This document shows, in pieces, positions 27,316-37,553 of a stretch of 49,498 nt of DNA. Made by a program: the position numbers and the translations under genes. The DNA comes from Burkholderiales bacterium (lineage in GTDB: Bacteria; Pseudomonadota; Gammaproteobacteria; Burkholderiales; Burkholderiaceae_C): assembly GCA_026954015.1 (NCBI GenBank), contig JAIXLP010000040.1:1-49498 (forward strand). The letters are read 5' to 3'. The notes below the pieces were generated by a model. That model did not search any database, had not been told where the DNA came from, and saw only the letters and a list, made by a program, of their open reading frames with translations. The first letter of the stretch is position 1; every line of letters starts with the position of its first letter.

Positions 27316-27897
27316 ATGTCCCAAGAAGCTTCCGTTTCCCTGTCCACCGGCGTGGCCGGTGGCGCGCGCTGGCTGCGCCAGGCGGCGCTGGTGCTGGTCG
27401 GCACGGGCGTGCTCACCGCGTCGTCCTACGTCAGCATTCCCATGGTGCCCGTGCCCGTCTCGATGCAGACCTTCGCGGTGCTGATGGTCGGTGCGCTGTA
27501 CGGCTGGCGCCTGGGCGGCATCACGGTGCTCGCCTGGCTGCTGGAAGCGGCACTGGGCATGCCGGTGCTCGCGGGTGGCAAGGCGGGGCTGGCGCCCTTC
27601 GTCGGGCCGACGGCTGGCTACTTGTTTGCCTTCCCGATCGGCGCCGTGCTGATGGGCTGGCTGGTTGCGCATGGCTTTGACGGCGCGCGTCCGCTGCGCG
27701 CGTTCGGCGCGATGCTGCTGTGCACCATGCTGACCCTGGCGATCGGCGGGCTATGGCTGGGCACGATGATCGGCGCGGCCAAGGGCTGGGCGCTGGGCGT
27801 CGCTCCCTTCCTGCTGGGTGAGGTGGTCAAGTCGGCGCTGGGCGCGGCTTCGCTCGTGCTCTGGAACACCGCGCGCAAGTCCTTCAACCGCCGGTGA
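27316..27897 (+). CDS. bioY: Biotin transporter BioY
   Basis: Substrate-specific membrane subunit for biotin uptake (ECF-type S component, may also act alone). 193 residues from ATG 27316 with AGGAATCC upstream. Six hydrophobic segments; typical stretches are VPVSMQTFAVLMVGALYGWRLG, GPTAGYLFAFPIGAVLMGWL and PFLLGEVVKSALGA. The family Lys near the end is present. No ATPase or T component (BioM, BioN) is adjacent. The stop overlaps the GTG start of the next gene. Confidence 0.95.
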   Translation: MSQEASVSLSTGVAGGARWLRQAALVLVGTGVLTASSYVSIPMVPVPVSMQTFAVLMVGALYGWRLGGITVLAWLLEAALGMPVLAGGKAGLAPFVGPTAGYLFAFPIGAVLMGWLVAHGFDGARPLRAFGAMLLCTMLTLAIGGLWLGTMIGAAKGWALGVAPFLLGEVVKSALGAASLVLWNTARKSFNRR

Positions 27898-28337
27898 CCG
27901 TGCGCCTGCTTGCACACCACCTGCTGTGCATGCTGACGTACTCGGGCAAGGGCTACGGCGACGCCTTTGTCCACAACTTTGATCGCCTGGTCCAGCGCAT
28001 CGGCGCGGGCGAGGCGATCGCGCTTCTGGCGGGCCCGGACGACGTGTGCGCGCCGATCGCGGACGATGCCCAGGCGCATTGCCATTGCGCCAGCGTCACC
28101 GAACGCGACCGCCTGGCAAGCAGCGATCTGGCGCCGCTCGTGGGCGCGGCGCTTGCGCCGGGCGTGCGCCTGACCCTCACCGCGCCGCTGCTCGCGCGCC
28201 TGCGCACCGCGTTTGCGGCTGGCAGCATCCGCCGCGCGTGCGGGGGCTGCCCCTGGCATGCGATGTGCACGGAGGTGGCGGCGCGGGGCTATGGTGGCAC
28301 GCTGCTGCGGGCGTCTGGCGAGGGCCGCGTGCCTTGA
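27894..28337 (+). CDS. DUF1284 family protein
   Basis: 147 residues, GTG start overlapping the bioY stop (GTGA); a second GTG at 27900 is possible. It opens VRLLAHHLLCMLTYSGKGYG, the DUF1284 signature, and ends with a Cys-rich block (RRACGGCPWHAMCTEVAARG) together with HCHCAS in the middle, five or six Cys that could hold a metal or Fe-S centre. The tight coupling to bioY suggests a job in biotin or related cofactor metabolism, but no function is known to me. Its stop codon forms part of the clpB -35 box. Confidence 0.85.
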   Translation: MTVRLLAHHLLCMLTYSGKGYGDAFVHNFDRLVQRIGAGEAIALLAGPDDVCAPIADDAQAHCHCASVTERDRLASSDLAPLVGAALAPGVRLTLTAPLLARLRTAFAAGSIRRACGGCPWHAMCTEVAARGYGGTLLRASGEGRVP

Positions 28338-28360
28338 ACTGAGCGCGTGGCTCCTCATAT
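28333..28360 (+). promoter_or_regulatory. Sigma-32 promoter of clpB
   Basis: CTTGAA (28333-28338), 14 bases, CCTCATAT (28353-28360), compared with CTTGAA-N13/14-CCCCATNT: exact -35 and one mismatch in the -10. It is 32 bases before the clpB ATG. The TGA inside CTTGAA is the stop codon of the preceding DUF1284 gene. Confidence 0.75.
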
Positions 28361-28391
28361 CCGGTGAAATACCTTTTCCCGGATGGAGACC

Positions 28392-30992
<2,601 letters not shown>

Positions 30993-30997
30993 GCTGG

Positions 30998-31549
30998 TCA
31001 GCCCGCAAAACCGCCGTGGTCGAGGAACACCTGTTCTGCCACGGTGGTGGCGCGCCCGAGCAGGCGGTTGCGGTGCGGAAACCGGCCAAAGCGCCGGATG
31101 ATGTCGCGGTGGCCCACCGCGTGCGACCGCCAGACGGGGCCCAGGCGCGCGTTGAGCGCCACCGACACGTCTTGATCAGCCAGGTCTTCCGAGTGCGCGA
31201 ACGGCAGGCAGAAGAACAGGCGCAGCGGCGCGTCCACCTCGGGCATGAAGCCGCGCGCCTGTGCGCGCCGGGCGATGGCGCGGGCCCGCTCGTCGGTGGC
31301 GTACATGCGCGGCGTGCCGCGAAACGCATTGCGCGGGTATTGGTCCAGCAGGATGAGCAGTGCCAGCGCGCCGGTGGGCGTGTTCTGCCAGCCGTCGAGC
31401 GCGCCGCGCGCGGCGGCCTCGTGCAGCGCCAGAAATCGCTCGCGAAATTCCTGGTCGAAATGCGCGTTCTTGCTGAACCAGTGCGCGCTGTGGGCGCGCC
31501 AGTACGCCACCACGGCCTGCGCCGCGGCAGTGTTCATGGGATGCTGCAT
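30998..31549 (-). CDS. DUF924 family protein
   Basis: 183 residues (179 from a second ATG at 31537). Shows the DUF924 core: WFSKNAHFDQEFRERFLALH, LLILLDQYPRNAFRGTPRMYATDERA and FFCLPFAHSEDL. TPR-like all-helical protein of unknown function, cytoplasmic. Last gene of a three-gene minus-strand run behind a short-chain oxidoreductase and a small membrane protein. Confidence 0.9.
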   Translation of the reverse strand: MQHPMNTAAAQAVVAYWRAHSAHWFSKNAHFDQEFRERFLALHEAAARGALDGWQNTPTGALALLILLDQYPRNAFRGTPRMYATDERARAIARRAQARGFMPEVDAPLRLFFCLPFAHSEDLADQDVSVALNARLGPVWRSHAVGHRDIIRRFGRFPHRNRLLGRATTVAEQVFLDHGGFAG

Positions 31550-31561
31550 GGCCCGTGCCGA

Positions 31562-31831
31562 TCAGGCCCGTGACAGCCACCACACCGTGCCCGCGGCGAT
31601 GGCTGCGGGCACGACGAAGACGATGAGCAGGATGGGCAGTTCCTCGCGCACGCTGTAGCCCGCGTGGGTCACGCCCACCCACAGGTTGACGCAGGCGATG
31701 ACGAGCCACGCCGGAACGAAGGCCTTTGCGGCCAGCGCCACGCCCGCGCTGCTGGCGCCCCAGAGCCAGCCGAACAGCGCGAACAGCGCCAGCAGGACGA
31801 TGCCTCCAAGGATGACGAGCACTACGTGCAT
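31562..31831 (-). CDS. Small membrane protein, unknown function
   Basis: 89 residues with three hydrophobic segments at about 3-24 (VVLVILGGIVLLALFALFGW), 30-52 (with the charged break near VNLWVGVTHAGYS) and 66-84 (ILLIVFVVPAAIAAGTVWW). A longer reading from 31909 would overlap the oxidoreductase gene and adds a non-membrane lead, so ATG 31831 is chosen. Only 12 bases from DUF924 and 26 from the oxidoreductase stop, so likely one operon. Confidence 0.75.
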   Translation of the reverse strand: MHVVLVILGGIVLLALFALFGWLWGASSAGVALAAKAFVPAWLVIACVNLWVGVTHAGYSVREELPILLIVFVVPAAIAAGTVWWLSRA

Positions 31832-31857
31832 GGTGTTTCGGGCTCCGTGCGGATCGC

Positions 31858-32634
31858 TTACTTGGTGGTGTAGCCGCCGTTGATGAGGATGGTCTGGCCT
31901 GTGATCCACCAGCCGTCGCTCACCAGATGGCGGATGAAGGGCACGATGTCCTCGATGTCCGTGAGCCCCGTCTTGCTGAATGCGGAAAGCGCTGCGGCCG
32001 TCTTGTGGTAGGCCTGTGCGTCGGCGCTTTCCTGGCCGTAGAAGAAGGGCGTGTCCATGGGGCCGGGGCCGACGGCCGTGACCGAGATGCCGCGTGCGCC
32101 CAGTTCCTTGGCTGCCGCCCGCGTGTAATGCTCCACCGGCGCCTTGGTGCCCGCGTAGGACGCGTAAAACGGCGTGAACGCACCCAGCAGCGAGGTGACC
32201 AGTGTCACGATCTTGCCGCCGTCGTTGACCTGCATGCCCGCTTCCTTCAGGAAGAAAAAGGCGGATTTGTTGTTGATCGCATCCATTTCGTCGAACTCGG
32301 CCTCGCTGGTCTCGGCCATGGGTTTCTTGAGCACCTTGCCCACGGTGTTGATCGCGATGTCGGGGCGGCCTACGGCGGCCACCGTGTCGGCAAACAGCTT
32401 GTGCATGGCGGTGGCAGTGGTCAGGTTGGCCTGAAAGGCCACGGCCCGCGCGCCCGCCTGCTTCACCGCGGCCACGGTGGCCTCGGCGGCCGCGCGTGTG
32501 GCGTCGCTGTTGTAGTGGATCGCGATGGCCCTGGCGCCGTGCGCGGCCAGATCACGCGCCAGCAGCCCGCCAAGGTTCTTGGCGCCGCCCGCGATGAGAA
32601 CGACCTTGTCCTGAATGCTGTGTGTGCTGCTCAT
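31858..32634 (-). CDS. Short-chain dehydrogenase/reductase
   Basis: NAD(P)-dependent oxidoreductase of 258 residues, the usual SDR size. The cofactor loop reads VLIAGGAKNLGG (12-23) and departs from TGxxxGxG, with Asn where the middle Gly normally sits. Catalytic Ser148 (VTSLLGAF), Tyr160 and Lys164 (YASYAGTK) are in place, and N121/N122 fit the structural Asn. The C-terminal WWITGQTILINGGYTTK is typical. The substrate is unknown. A LysR gene lies divergently 124 bases upstream and probably controls it. Confidence 0.9.
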   Translation of the reverse strand: MSSTHSIQDKVVLIAGGAKNLGGLLARDLAAHGARAIAIHYNSDATRAAAEATVAAVKQAGARAVAFQANLTTATAMHKLFADTVAAVGRPDIAINTVGKVLKKPMAETSEAEFDEMDAINNKSAFFFLKEAGMQVNDGGKIVTLVTSLLGAFTPFYASYAGTKAPVEHYTRAAAKELGARGISVTAVGPGPMDTPFFYGQESADAQAYHKTAAALSAFSKTGLTDIEDIVPFIRHLVSDGWWITGQTILINGGYTTK

Positions 32635-32703
32635 GAATATGCCTGCCTAGGGTGTTGAATGAACGATGCAGCAAACTGTATTGTCTGGACTGAATTGAAT
32701 AAA

Positions 32704-32720
32704 TATCTGAAATTTGGATA
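32704..32720. promoter_or_regulatory. LysR-type box between the oxidoreductase and its regulator
   Basis: TATC, 9 bases, GATA, containing T-N11-A in the form ATC-N9-GAT, within an AT-rich gap (32635-32758) that stands out from the high-GC surroundings. It lies 39 bases before the regulator start and 70 before the oxidoreductase, as expected for an autoregulated divergent pair. Confidence 0.45.
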
Positions 32721-32758
32721 AATAATTCATAAATCACTAACAATACTTGGGTGCGGTC

Positions 32759-33679
32759 ATGGATCTGCTGGATCAGCTGCGCGTTTTCATCCGTGTGGCG
32801 CAAAGCGGTGGCTTCGGTACGGCGGCCGAGCAGATCGGCATGCCCAGGCCCACCGTGTCCCTGGCCGTGCAGCAGCTGGAGGCGCGCCTGGGCGCGCGGC
32901 TCTTGAACCGCACCACGCGGCGCGTGAGCCTGACGTCCGACGGGCAGGCGCTGCTGGAGCGTGCCGCCATGCTGGTGGACGACGCGGAAGAGCTCGAGCG
33001 CCAGTTTCAGCCCGATGGCGCTGCCGTGCAGGGTCGCTTGCGCGTGGACCTGCCCAGCCGCGTCGCGCGCCGCCTCGTGGCACCGCGGCTGCCCGAGTTT
33101 CTGGAGCGCCATCCCGCGCTGGTGCTGGAGCTGGGCAGCAGCGACCGCGCCGTGGATCTGGTGCTCGAAGGAGTTGACTGCGCGCTGCGCGTGGGCGAGG
33201 TGACGCAGGGCAGTCTGGTCGCGCGCCCGCTGGGGCAGTTGCGCCTCATCACCTGCGCGAGCCCCGGCTACCTGCGCCGCCACGGCACGCCGCGCCGTCC
33301 AGATGATCTCCCGCGGCACGAGACCGTGCAGTACGCGGCCGCCGGCACGAGCCATCCCGCAGCATGGCAGTGGCTGGAGCGCGGTGAGCCGCGCGACGTT
33401 CCGATGAAGGCAAGGGTGGTCGTGGGCAACGCGGAGACCTACATCGCCTGCGCTCTGGCCGGACTCGGCCTGATCCAGATCCCCGCCTATGACGTGGCGC
33501 ACCACCTGACCAGCGGCGCGCTGGTGCAGGTGCTCGCGGACTGCGCGCAGCCCGCGATGGCGGTGCACCTCGTCTACCCGCACCGGCGCCACCTGTCGGT
33601 GCGGGTGCAGGCGTTTGGCCACTGGCTGGCCGAGGTGCTGGCGCCGCATTTTTCCGCGCCGTCAGACTCTCACGCTTGA
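32759..33679 (+). CDS. LysR family transcriptional regulator
   Basis: 306 residues from ATG 32759 (MDLLDQLRVFIRVAQSGGFG). Winged helix-turn-helix in the first 60 residues (GTAAEQIGMPRPTVSLAVQQLEARLG), linker helix, then the effector-binding domain (about 90-295) with LRVDLPSRVARRLVAPRLPEFL. It belongs to the CrgA/DmlR-like group by its opening. The target is most likely the divergent oxidoreductase operon. The effector is unknown. Confidence 0.93.
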   Translation: MDLLDQLRVFIRVAQSGGFGTAAEQIGMPRPTVSLAVQQLEARLGARLLNRTTRRVSLTSDGQALLERAAMLVDDAEELERQFQPDGAAVQGRLRVDLPSRVARRLVAPRLPEFLERHPALVLELGSSDRAVDLVLEGVDCALRVGEVTQGSLVARPLGQLRLITCASPGYLRRHGTPRRPDDLPRHETVQYAAAGTSHPAAWQWLERGEPRDVPMKARVVVGNAETYIACALAGLGLIQIPAYDVAHHLTSGALVQVLADCAQPAMAVHLVYPHRRHLSVRVQAFGHWLAEVLAPHFSAPSDSHA

Positions 33680-33793
33680 ACTTGCGCGCGCGGGTACCAT
33701 CTACCCACAGTTCCGCAGCGCAGGTTGCGGCTTACCATAGCCGGGTGCGTGCCTTCCCGATGACGCGCCCATCCCACGAGAAAGAGGCCTGGT

Positions 33794-34105
33794 TTGAACG
33801 AAGTCGTCACCACCGTCGTGCGCTGGAGCCTGCGCCTGCTGGTGCTTGCCATGGGCGTGGTACTGGCGCTGAGCCTGCTGGTTGCGGCCAGCATCGTGGC
33901 AGCTGCCTGGGGCCTGCGCGCGCTGTGGGCGCGCATCACCGGGCGACCGGTCACCCCCTGGGTCATGCGCATGGACCCGCGCCACGGCTGGAACACGGTG
34001 TACCGCAGCACCGCGCGCTGGACGGCGCATACCGCCGAGCAGGCGCGCAGCCGGGTGGGCCGCAGCTTGGACGTGACCGACGTCGAACCGCGCGAAATCC
34101 ACTGA
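33794..34105 (+). CDS. Small inner-membrane protein, unknown function
   Basis: 103 residues from a TTG at 33794 with AAAGAGG 6 bases upstream. One long or two short transmembrane segments at about 10-45 (LRLLVLAMGVVLALSLLVAA...), then a positively charged cytoplasmic tail ending DVTDVEPREIH. I do not recognise a named family. Strong G/C third-position bias supports coding. Lies between the LysR gene and the aldehyde dehydrogenase. Confidence 0.65.
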   Translation: MNEVVTTVVRWSLRLLVLAMGVVLALSLLVAASIVAAAWGLRALWARITGRPVTPWVMRMDPRHGWNTVYRSTARWTAHTAEQARSRVGRSLDVTDVEPREIH

Positions 34106-34147
34106 TCGCGCGCTGCTGACGCGGGGCGCCCGACGCAACGGAGTGCC

Positions 34148-35596
34148 ATGATGCCCGACACGCCCCTCGACGAAATCCGTCAGCGGTTCGACGCCCAGCA
34201 CCAGGGTAGTCGCGCGCAGCCCGAGGTGCCGCTTGCGGTGCGCCGCGAGCGGCTGCTGCGCCTGGATACGCTGCTGCGAGAGCACGCGCCCGTGCTGGCC
34301 GCGGCGGTGCAGGCGGATTTCGGCGTGCGTTCGCCGCGCCTGACCGAGGTGGCGGACTTCTTCCTGCTGCGTGCGCAGATGGCGCACACGCTCAAGCACC
34401 TGGCGCGGTGGTGCCGCCCGCGCAAGGTGCGCACGCCGCTGTACCTGCAACCGGCGCGCGCCTGGCTGCAGCGCCAGCCGCTGGGCGTGGTGGGCATCAT
34501 TGCACCGTGGAATTACCCGGTGCAACTGGCGCTCGCGCCGGCCATGGGGGCGCTTGCGGCGGGCAACCGCGTGCTGCTCAAGCCGAGCGAACTCACGCCG
34601 CACACCTCGGCCAAGCTCGCCGATCTGGTGGCGCAGTTCTTCGCGCCCGATGAGTTCTGCGTGGTGCAGGGCGGCGCCGAGGTGGCGGCGCAGGTCGCGA
34701 GCCTGCCGCTGGACCATCTGGTGTTCACGGGCTCTACCGCGGTGGGGCGCAGGGTGGCGCTGGCGGCGGCGGCCAACCTCACGCCCACCACGCTGGAGCT
34801 CGGCGGCAAGTCGCCCGCGATCGTCGATGCCGACTGCGATCTGCGACAGGCGGCGCTCAAGCTCGCGCACGGCAAGCTGCTCAATGCCGGGCAGACCTGC
34901 ATCGCGCCCGACTACCTGTTTGTGCCGCACGGGAGCGAGGCTGCGTTTGCCGACGCCTACCGCGCCGCCGTCGCGCGCCTGTTCCCGTATTTCGAGGGCA
35001 ACCCGGACTACGCCTCCATCATCACGCCGCGCCACCTTGCGCGGCTGCGCGAGCTGGTGCAGGAGGCGCGCGACATGGGCGCCGACGTGCAGGAGCTTGC
35101 GCCCGTGCCCGGCGCACCCGCGCCGCCTGCGCAGAGCATAGGCGACGGCGTGGCGCGCCAGATGGCGCCGACGCTGGTGTTTGGCGCCACCGCGCGGATG
35201 CGGCTCATGCAGGAAGAAATCTTCGGGCCGGTGCTGCCGGTGCTCGGCTACGGGCACGTTGATGAAGTGGTGGCGCACATCAATGCGCACCCACGGCCGC
35301 TGTCGCTGTACTGGTTCGGGCGCAGCGACGCGGTGCGCGACGACGTGCTCGCGCGCACGGTGAGCGGCGGCGTGACGGTGAACGACACGCTGCTGCACAT
35401 CGCGCACGAGCGGCTGCCGTTCGGCGGCGTGGGCGACAGCGGCTGGGGCGCCTACCACGGCGAGGCAGGGTTTCTGCGCTTCTGCCACGAAAAGCCGGTG
35501 CTCGCGCAGTCGCGCTGGAGCGCGGGCGCGCTGCTGTACCCGCCCTACGGGGCGCGCTTCGATCGCGTGATGGGACTGCTGCGGCGGCTCATGTAA
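34148..35596 (+). CDS. Coniferyl-aldehyde-dehydrogenase-type ALDH
   Basis: NAD(P)-dependent aldehyde dehydrogenase of 482 residues. Closest by motif to coniferyl aldehyde dehydrogenases: short N-terminus, LGVVGIIAPWNYPVQLALAPA, FTGSTAVGRRVA, catalytic Glu217 (LELGGKSP) and nucleophile Cys251 (NAGQTCIAPDY). EEIFGPVLPVLGY and the late PFGGVGDSGWGAYHGE block are complete. It oxidises an aldehyde to the acid; aromatic or medium-chain aldehydes are plausible, but context gives no pathway. ATGATG start; the second ATG is equally possible. Confidence 0.9.
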   Translation: MMPDTPLDEIRQRFDAQHQGSRAQPEVPLAVRRERLLRLDTLLREHAPVLAAAVQADFGVRSPRLTEVADFFLLRAQMAHTLKHLARWCRPRKVRTPLYLQPARAWLQRQPLGVVGIIAPWNYPVQLALAPAMGALAAGNRVLLKPSELTPHTSAKLADLVAQFFAPDEFCVVQGGAEVAAQVASLPLDHLVFTGSTAVGRRVALAAAANLTPTTLELGGKSPAIVDADCDLRQAALKLAHGKLLNAGQTCIAPDYLFVPHGSEAAFADAYRAAVARLFPYFEGNPDYASIITPRHLARLRELVQEARDMGADVQELAPVPGAPAPPAQSIGDGVARQMAPTLVFGATARMRLMQEEIFGPVLPVLGYGHVDEVVAHINAHPRPLSLYWFGRSDAVRDDVLARTVSGGVTVNDTLLHIAHERLPFGGVGDSGWGAYHGEAGFLRFCHEKPVLAQSRWSAGALLYPPYGARFDRVMGLLRRLM

Positions 35597-35703
35597 CCCC
35601 GGGCCCGCGTTCCGGTGGCATTTCGGAGACACCCTGCGTAAGGTTGGTACAAGCTTTTGCGCGAAAATCGCGGGTTTTCCATTAGTTCACCTAACCGCTT
35701 CCC

Positions 35704-36225
35704 ATGTCCCGTATCCAGGTACGTCCCGCCACGCTGCGCGATGCCAAGGCCATCGCGCAAGTTCATACCGCCGCTGCGCTGCAGGCCTACAAAGGGGTGC
35801 TCGCCGACGAACAGCTCGAATCGATGTCGTCGGTGGAAAAACGCCAGGCCTATTGGCGCGAAGCCATCACCTACTGCGAGCCGCAGGTGCAGGTGGCGGT
35901 CGCCGGCGACAAGATCGTCGGCTTCGTCGGGTTCGACCGCTCGCGCGACCCCAAGACCCGCCCCACCACCGGCGAGATCTGGGCGATCTATGCGGTGCCC
36001 GCGTACTGGGACCAGGGCGTGGGCCTGGCGCTGTGGGATGCCGCGCGCGACGGCCTGGCCGAGGAAGGCTGCACCACCGTCACCGCCTGGGTGCCGCTGC
36101 GCAACGAGCGCGCGCTGCGCTTTCACGAGGCCGCAGGCTTCAAGCGCGAGATGAGCACCGCCAAGACCGCCGTGATCGGCGGGGTGAAGATCGAGGAAGT
36201 GCGGTTGAAGCGCTCTCTCAATTAG
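35704..36225 (+). CDS. GNAT family N-acetyltransferase
   Basis: 173 residues with a full GNAT fold: IQVRPATLRDAKAIAQVHTAA at the start, the acetyl-CoA loop region IYAVPAYWDQGVGLALWDAA (Q-x-x-G-x-G/A like, here QGVGLA) at about 100-115, and VPLRNERALRFHEAAGFKRE in the last third. Acceptor unknown. The stop TAG is formed by the first bases of repeat copy 5. Convergent with ribD. Confidence 0.88.
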   Translation: MSRIQVRPATLRDAKAIAQVHTAAALQAYKGVLADEQLESMSSVEKRQAYWREAITYCEPQVQVAVAGDKIVGFVGFDRSRDPKTRPTTGEIWAIYAVPAYWDQGVGLALWDAARDGLAEEGCTTVTAWVPLRNERALRFHEAAGFKREMSTAKTAVIGGVKIEEVRLKRSLN

Positions 36226-36267
36226 AGCTGCTCGCGCTTGCTGGGCAGGCGCTGGCGGCTGATTTCT
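36222..36267 (+). repeat. Dispersed palindromic repeat, copy 5
   Basis: TTAGAGCTGCTCGCGCTTGC at 36222-36241, then GCAGGCGCTGGCGGCT. Arms AGCTGCTCGCGCTTGC and GCAGGCGCTGGCGGCT form a 16-position stem with one mismatch and three G-U pairs. It supplies the TAG stop of the acetyltransferase and may act as the terminator between convergent genes. Confidence 0.8.
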
Positions 36268-36275
36268 TTCACATT

Positions 36276-37388
36276 TCAGAACGCGACACGACCGGGTACG
36301 CGCGCGAGCAGCCGCAGGTCGGGGCCGACGCGCTGCAGCGCGTGCAGCTCCATGCGCAGCCCCTCTGACAGCGCCTGCAGCGGCCCCCAGTCCGCGAGGC
36401 CGCTGCCGCCGCTGCCCAGCATCAGCGGCGCGAGGTAGAGCAGCAGCTCGTCCACCAGCCCGGCGCGCACGAACGCGCCGTTGAGCGTGCGCCCGGCTTC
36501 CAGGTGCAGTTCGTTGACGCCGCGCCGCGCGAGGTCGCCCATCAGCGCGCGCAGATCGACCTGTCCGCTCTCGCCGGGCAGCGCCGTCACGCTCGCGCCA
36601 CGGGCCCGCAGCGCATCCGCGGCCGCGGTGTCGCCGCGCGCGGCGTAGATCCAGACCTGCCGCGCGGGCACGTCGAAGAGCCTCGCGCCCGGCGGCGTGC
36701 GCAGCCGGCTGTCGACGATCACGAGGTGCGGCTGGCGCGGCGTCGCCACCTCGCGTACGTCCAGCCGTGGATCGTCGGTGAGCACCGTGCCCACGCCCGT
36801 AAGCACCGCGCACGCACGCGCGCGCCAGGCGTGGCCGTCTGCGCGCGCGGCCTCCGAGGTGATCCACTGGCTGGCGCCATTGGCCAGCGCCGTCACGCCG
36901 TCGAGTGACGCGGCGGCCTTCATGCGCACCCAGGGCGTGCCGCGCAGCATGCGGCTGAAGAAGCCGATGTTGAGCTCGCGCGATGCCGCCGCGCCCGGCC
37001 CGACCTCCACCGCCACGCCCGCGGCGCGCAGGCGTGCGAAACCCGCGCCCGACACCAGCGGATTCGGGTCGGCGATGGAGGCCACGACGCGCTTGATGCC
37101 CGCGGCGATCAGCGCGTCGCAGCACGGGCCGGTGCGGCCCTGGTGCGCGCAGGGCTCCAGCGTCACCCAGGCAGTTGCGCCGCGCACGTCGCGGTCCGCG
37201 GCGGCGGCGGCGCGCAGCGCCATGATCTCGGCGTGCGGCCCGCCCACCTGCTGCGTGTGGCCCTCGCCGAGCACCGCGCCGCCGCCGTCGGTGATGACGC
37301 AGCCCACGCGCGGGTTGGGGTTGGAGATGCACAGCGCCTGCGCGGCAAGCGCCAGCGCGCGATCGATGGGGGCTTCGGGTGTATTCAT
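36276..37388 (-). CDS. ribD: Riboflavin biosynthesis deaminase/reductase RibD
   Basis: Bifunctional enzyme for the second and third steps of riboflavin synthesis. 370 residues from ATG 37388 (MNTPEAPIDRALALAAQ); an upstream start at 37433 would add 15 residues. Deaminase domain 1-145 with zinc ligands H52, C80 and C89 (PHAEIMAL, LEPCAHQGRTGPCC). Reductase domain from about 150, with GASQWITSEAARADGHAWRARACAV-type start and VNELHLEAGRTLNGAFV. No other rib gene is in the window and I see no FMN riboswitch upstream. Confidence 0.95.
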   Translation of the reverse strand: MNTPEAPIDRALALAAQALCISNPNPRVGCVITDGGGAVLGEGHTQQVGGPHAEIMALRAAAAADRDVRGATAWVTLEPCAHQGRTGPCCDALIAAGIKRVVASIADPNPLVSGAGFARLRAAGVAVEVGPGAAASRELNIGFFSRMLRGTPWVRMKAAASLDGVTALANGASQWITSEAARADGHAWRARACAVLTGVGTVLTDDPRLDVREVATPRQPHLVIVDSRLRTPPGARLFDVPARQVWIYAARGDTAAADALRARGASVTALPGESGQVDLRALMGDLARRGVNELHLEAGRTLNGAFVRAGLVDELLLYLAPLMLGSGGSGLADWGPLQALSEGLRMELHALQRVGPDLRLLARVPGRVAF

Positions 37389-37478
37389 CCCTGGGGCAGT
37401 CGTGGGGCAGGCCTGCCGTGTGCGCGCACGCAACGGCAGCCGTCGGTGGGGATTATCCGGCGCGCACCCGCCCGAAAA

Positions 37479-37496
37479 CCGTCACACCGCTGTCAC
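37479..37496 (+). promoter_or_regulatory. Pho box of the pst operon
   Basis: CCGTCAC, ACCG, CTGTCAC: two direct repeats of the PhoB half-site (CTGTCAT) with the canonical 7-4-7 layout and 11-base period. TAGAGT (37507-37512) starts 11 bases after it and can serve as the -10 of a PhoB-dependent promoter, which normally lacks a -35. Confidence 0.75.
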
Positions 37497-37553
37497 AAAG
37501 CGCTTCTAGAGTTCGTGGCGTTGTCACTTTCCATCCACTCTGAAGGACTATCG

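Noticed and set aside
33692..33706. GGGTA-CCATC-TACCC inverted repeat after the LysR gene
   Set aside because: Five-base stem with no T-run; too weak to call a terminator or operator.
37389..37478. FMN riboswitch before ribD
   Set aside because: I looked for the conserved FMN-box blocks on the minus strand and saw none; the gap is too short for the full aptamer next to the Pho box.
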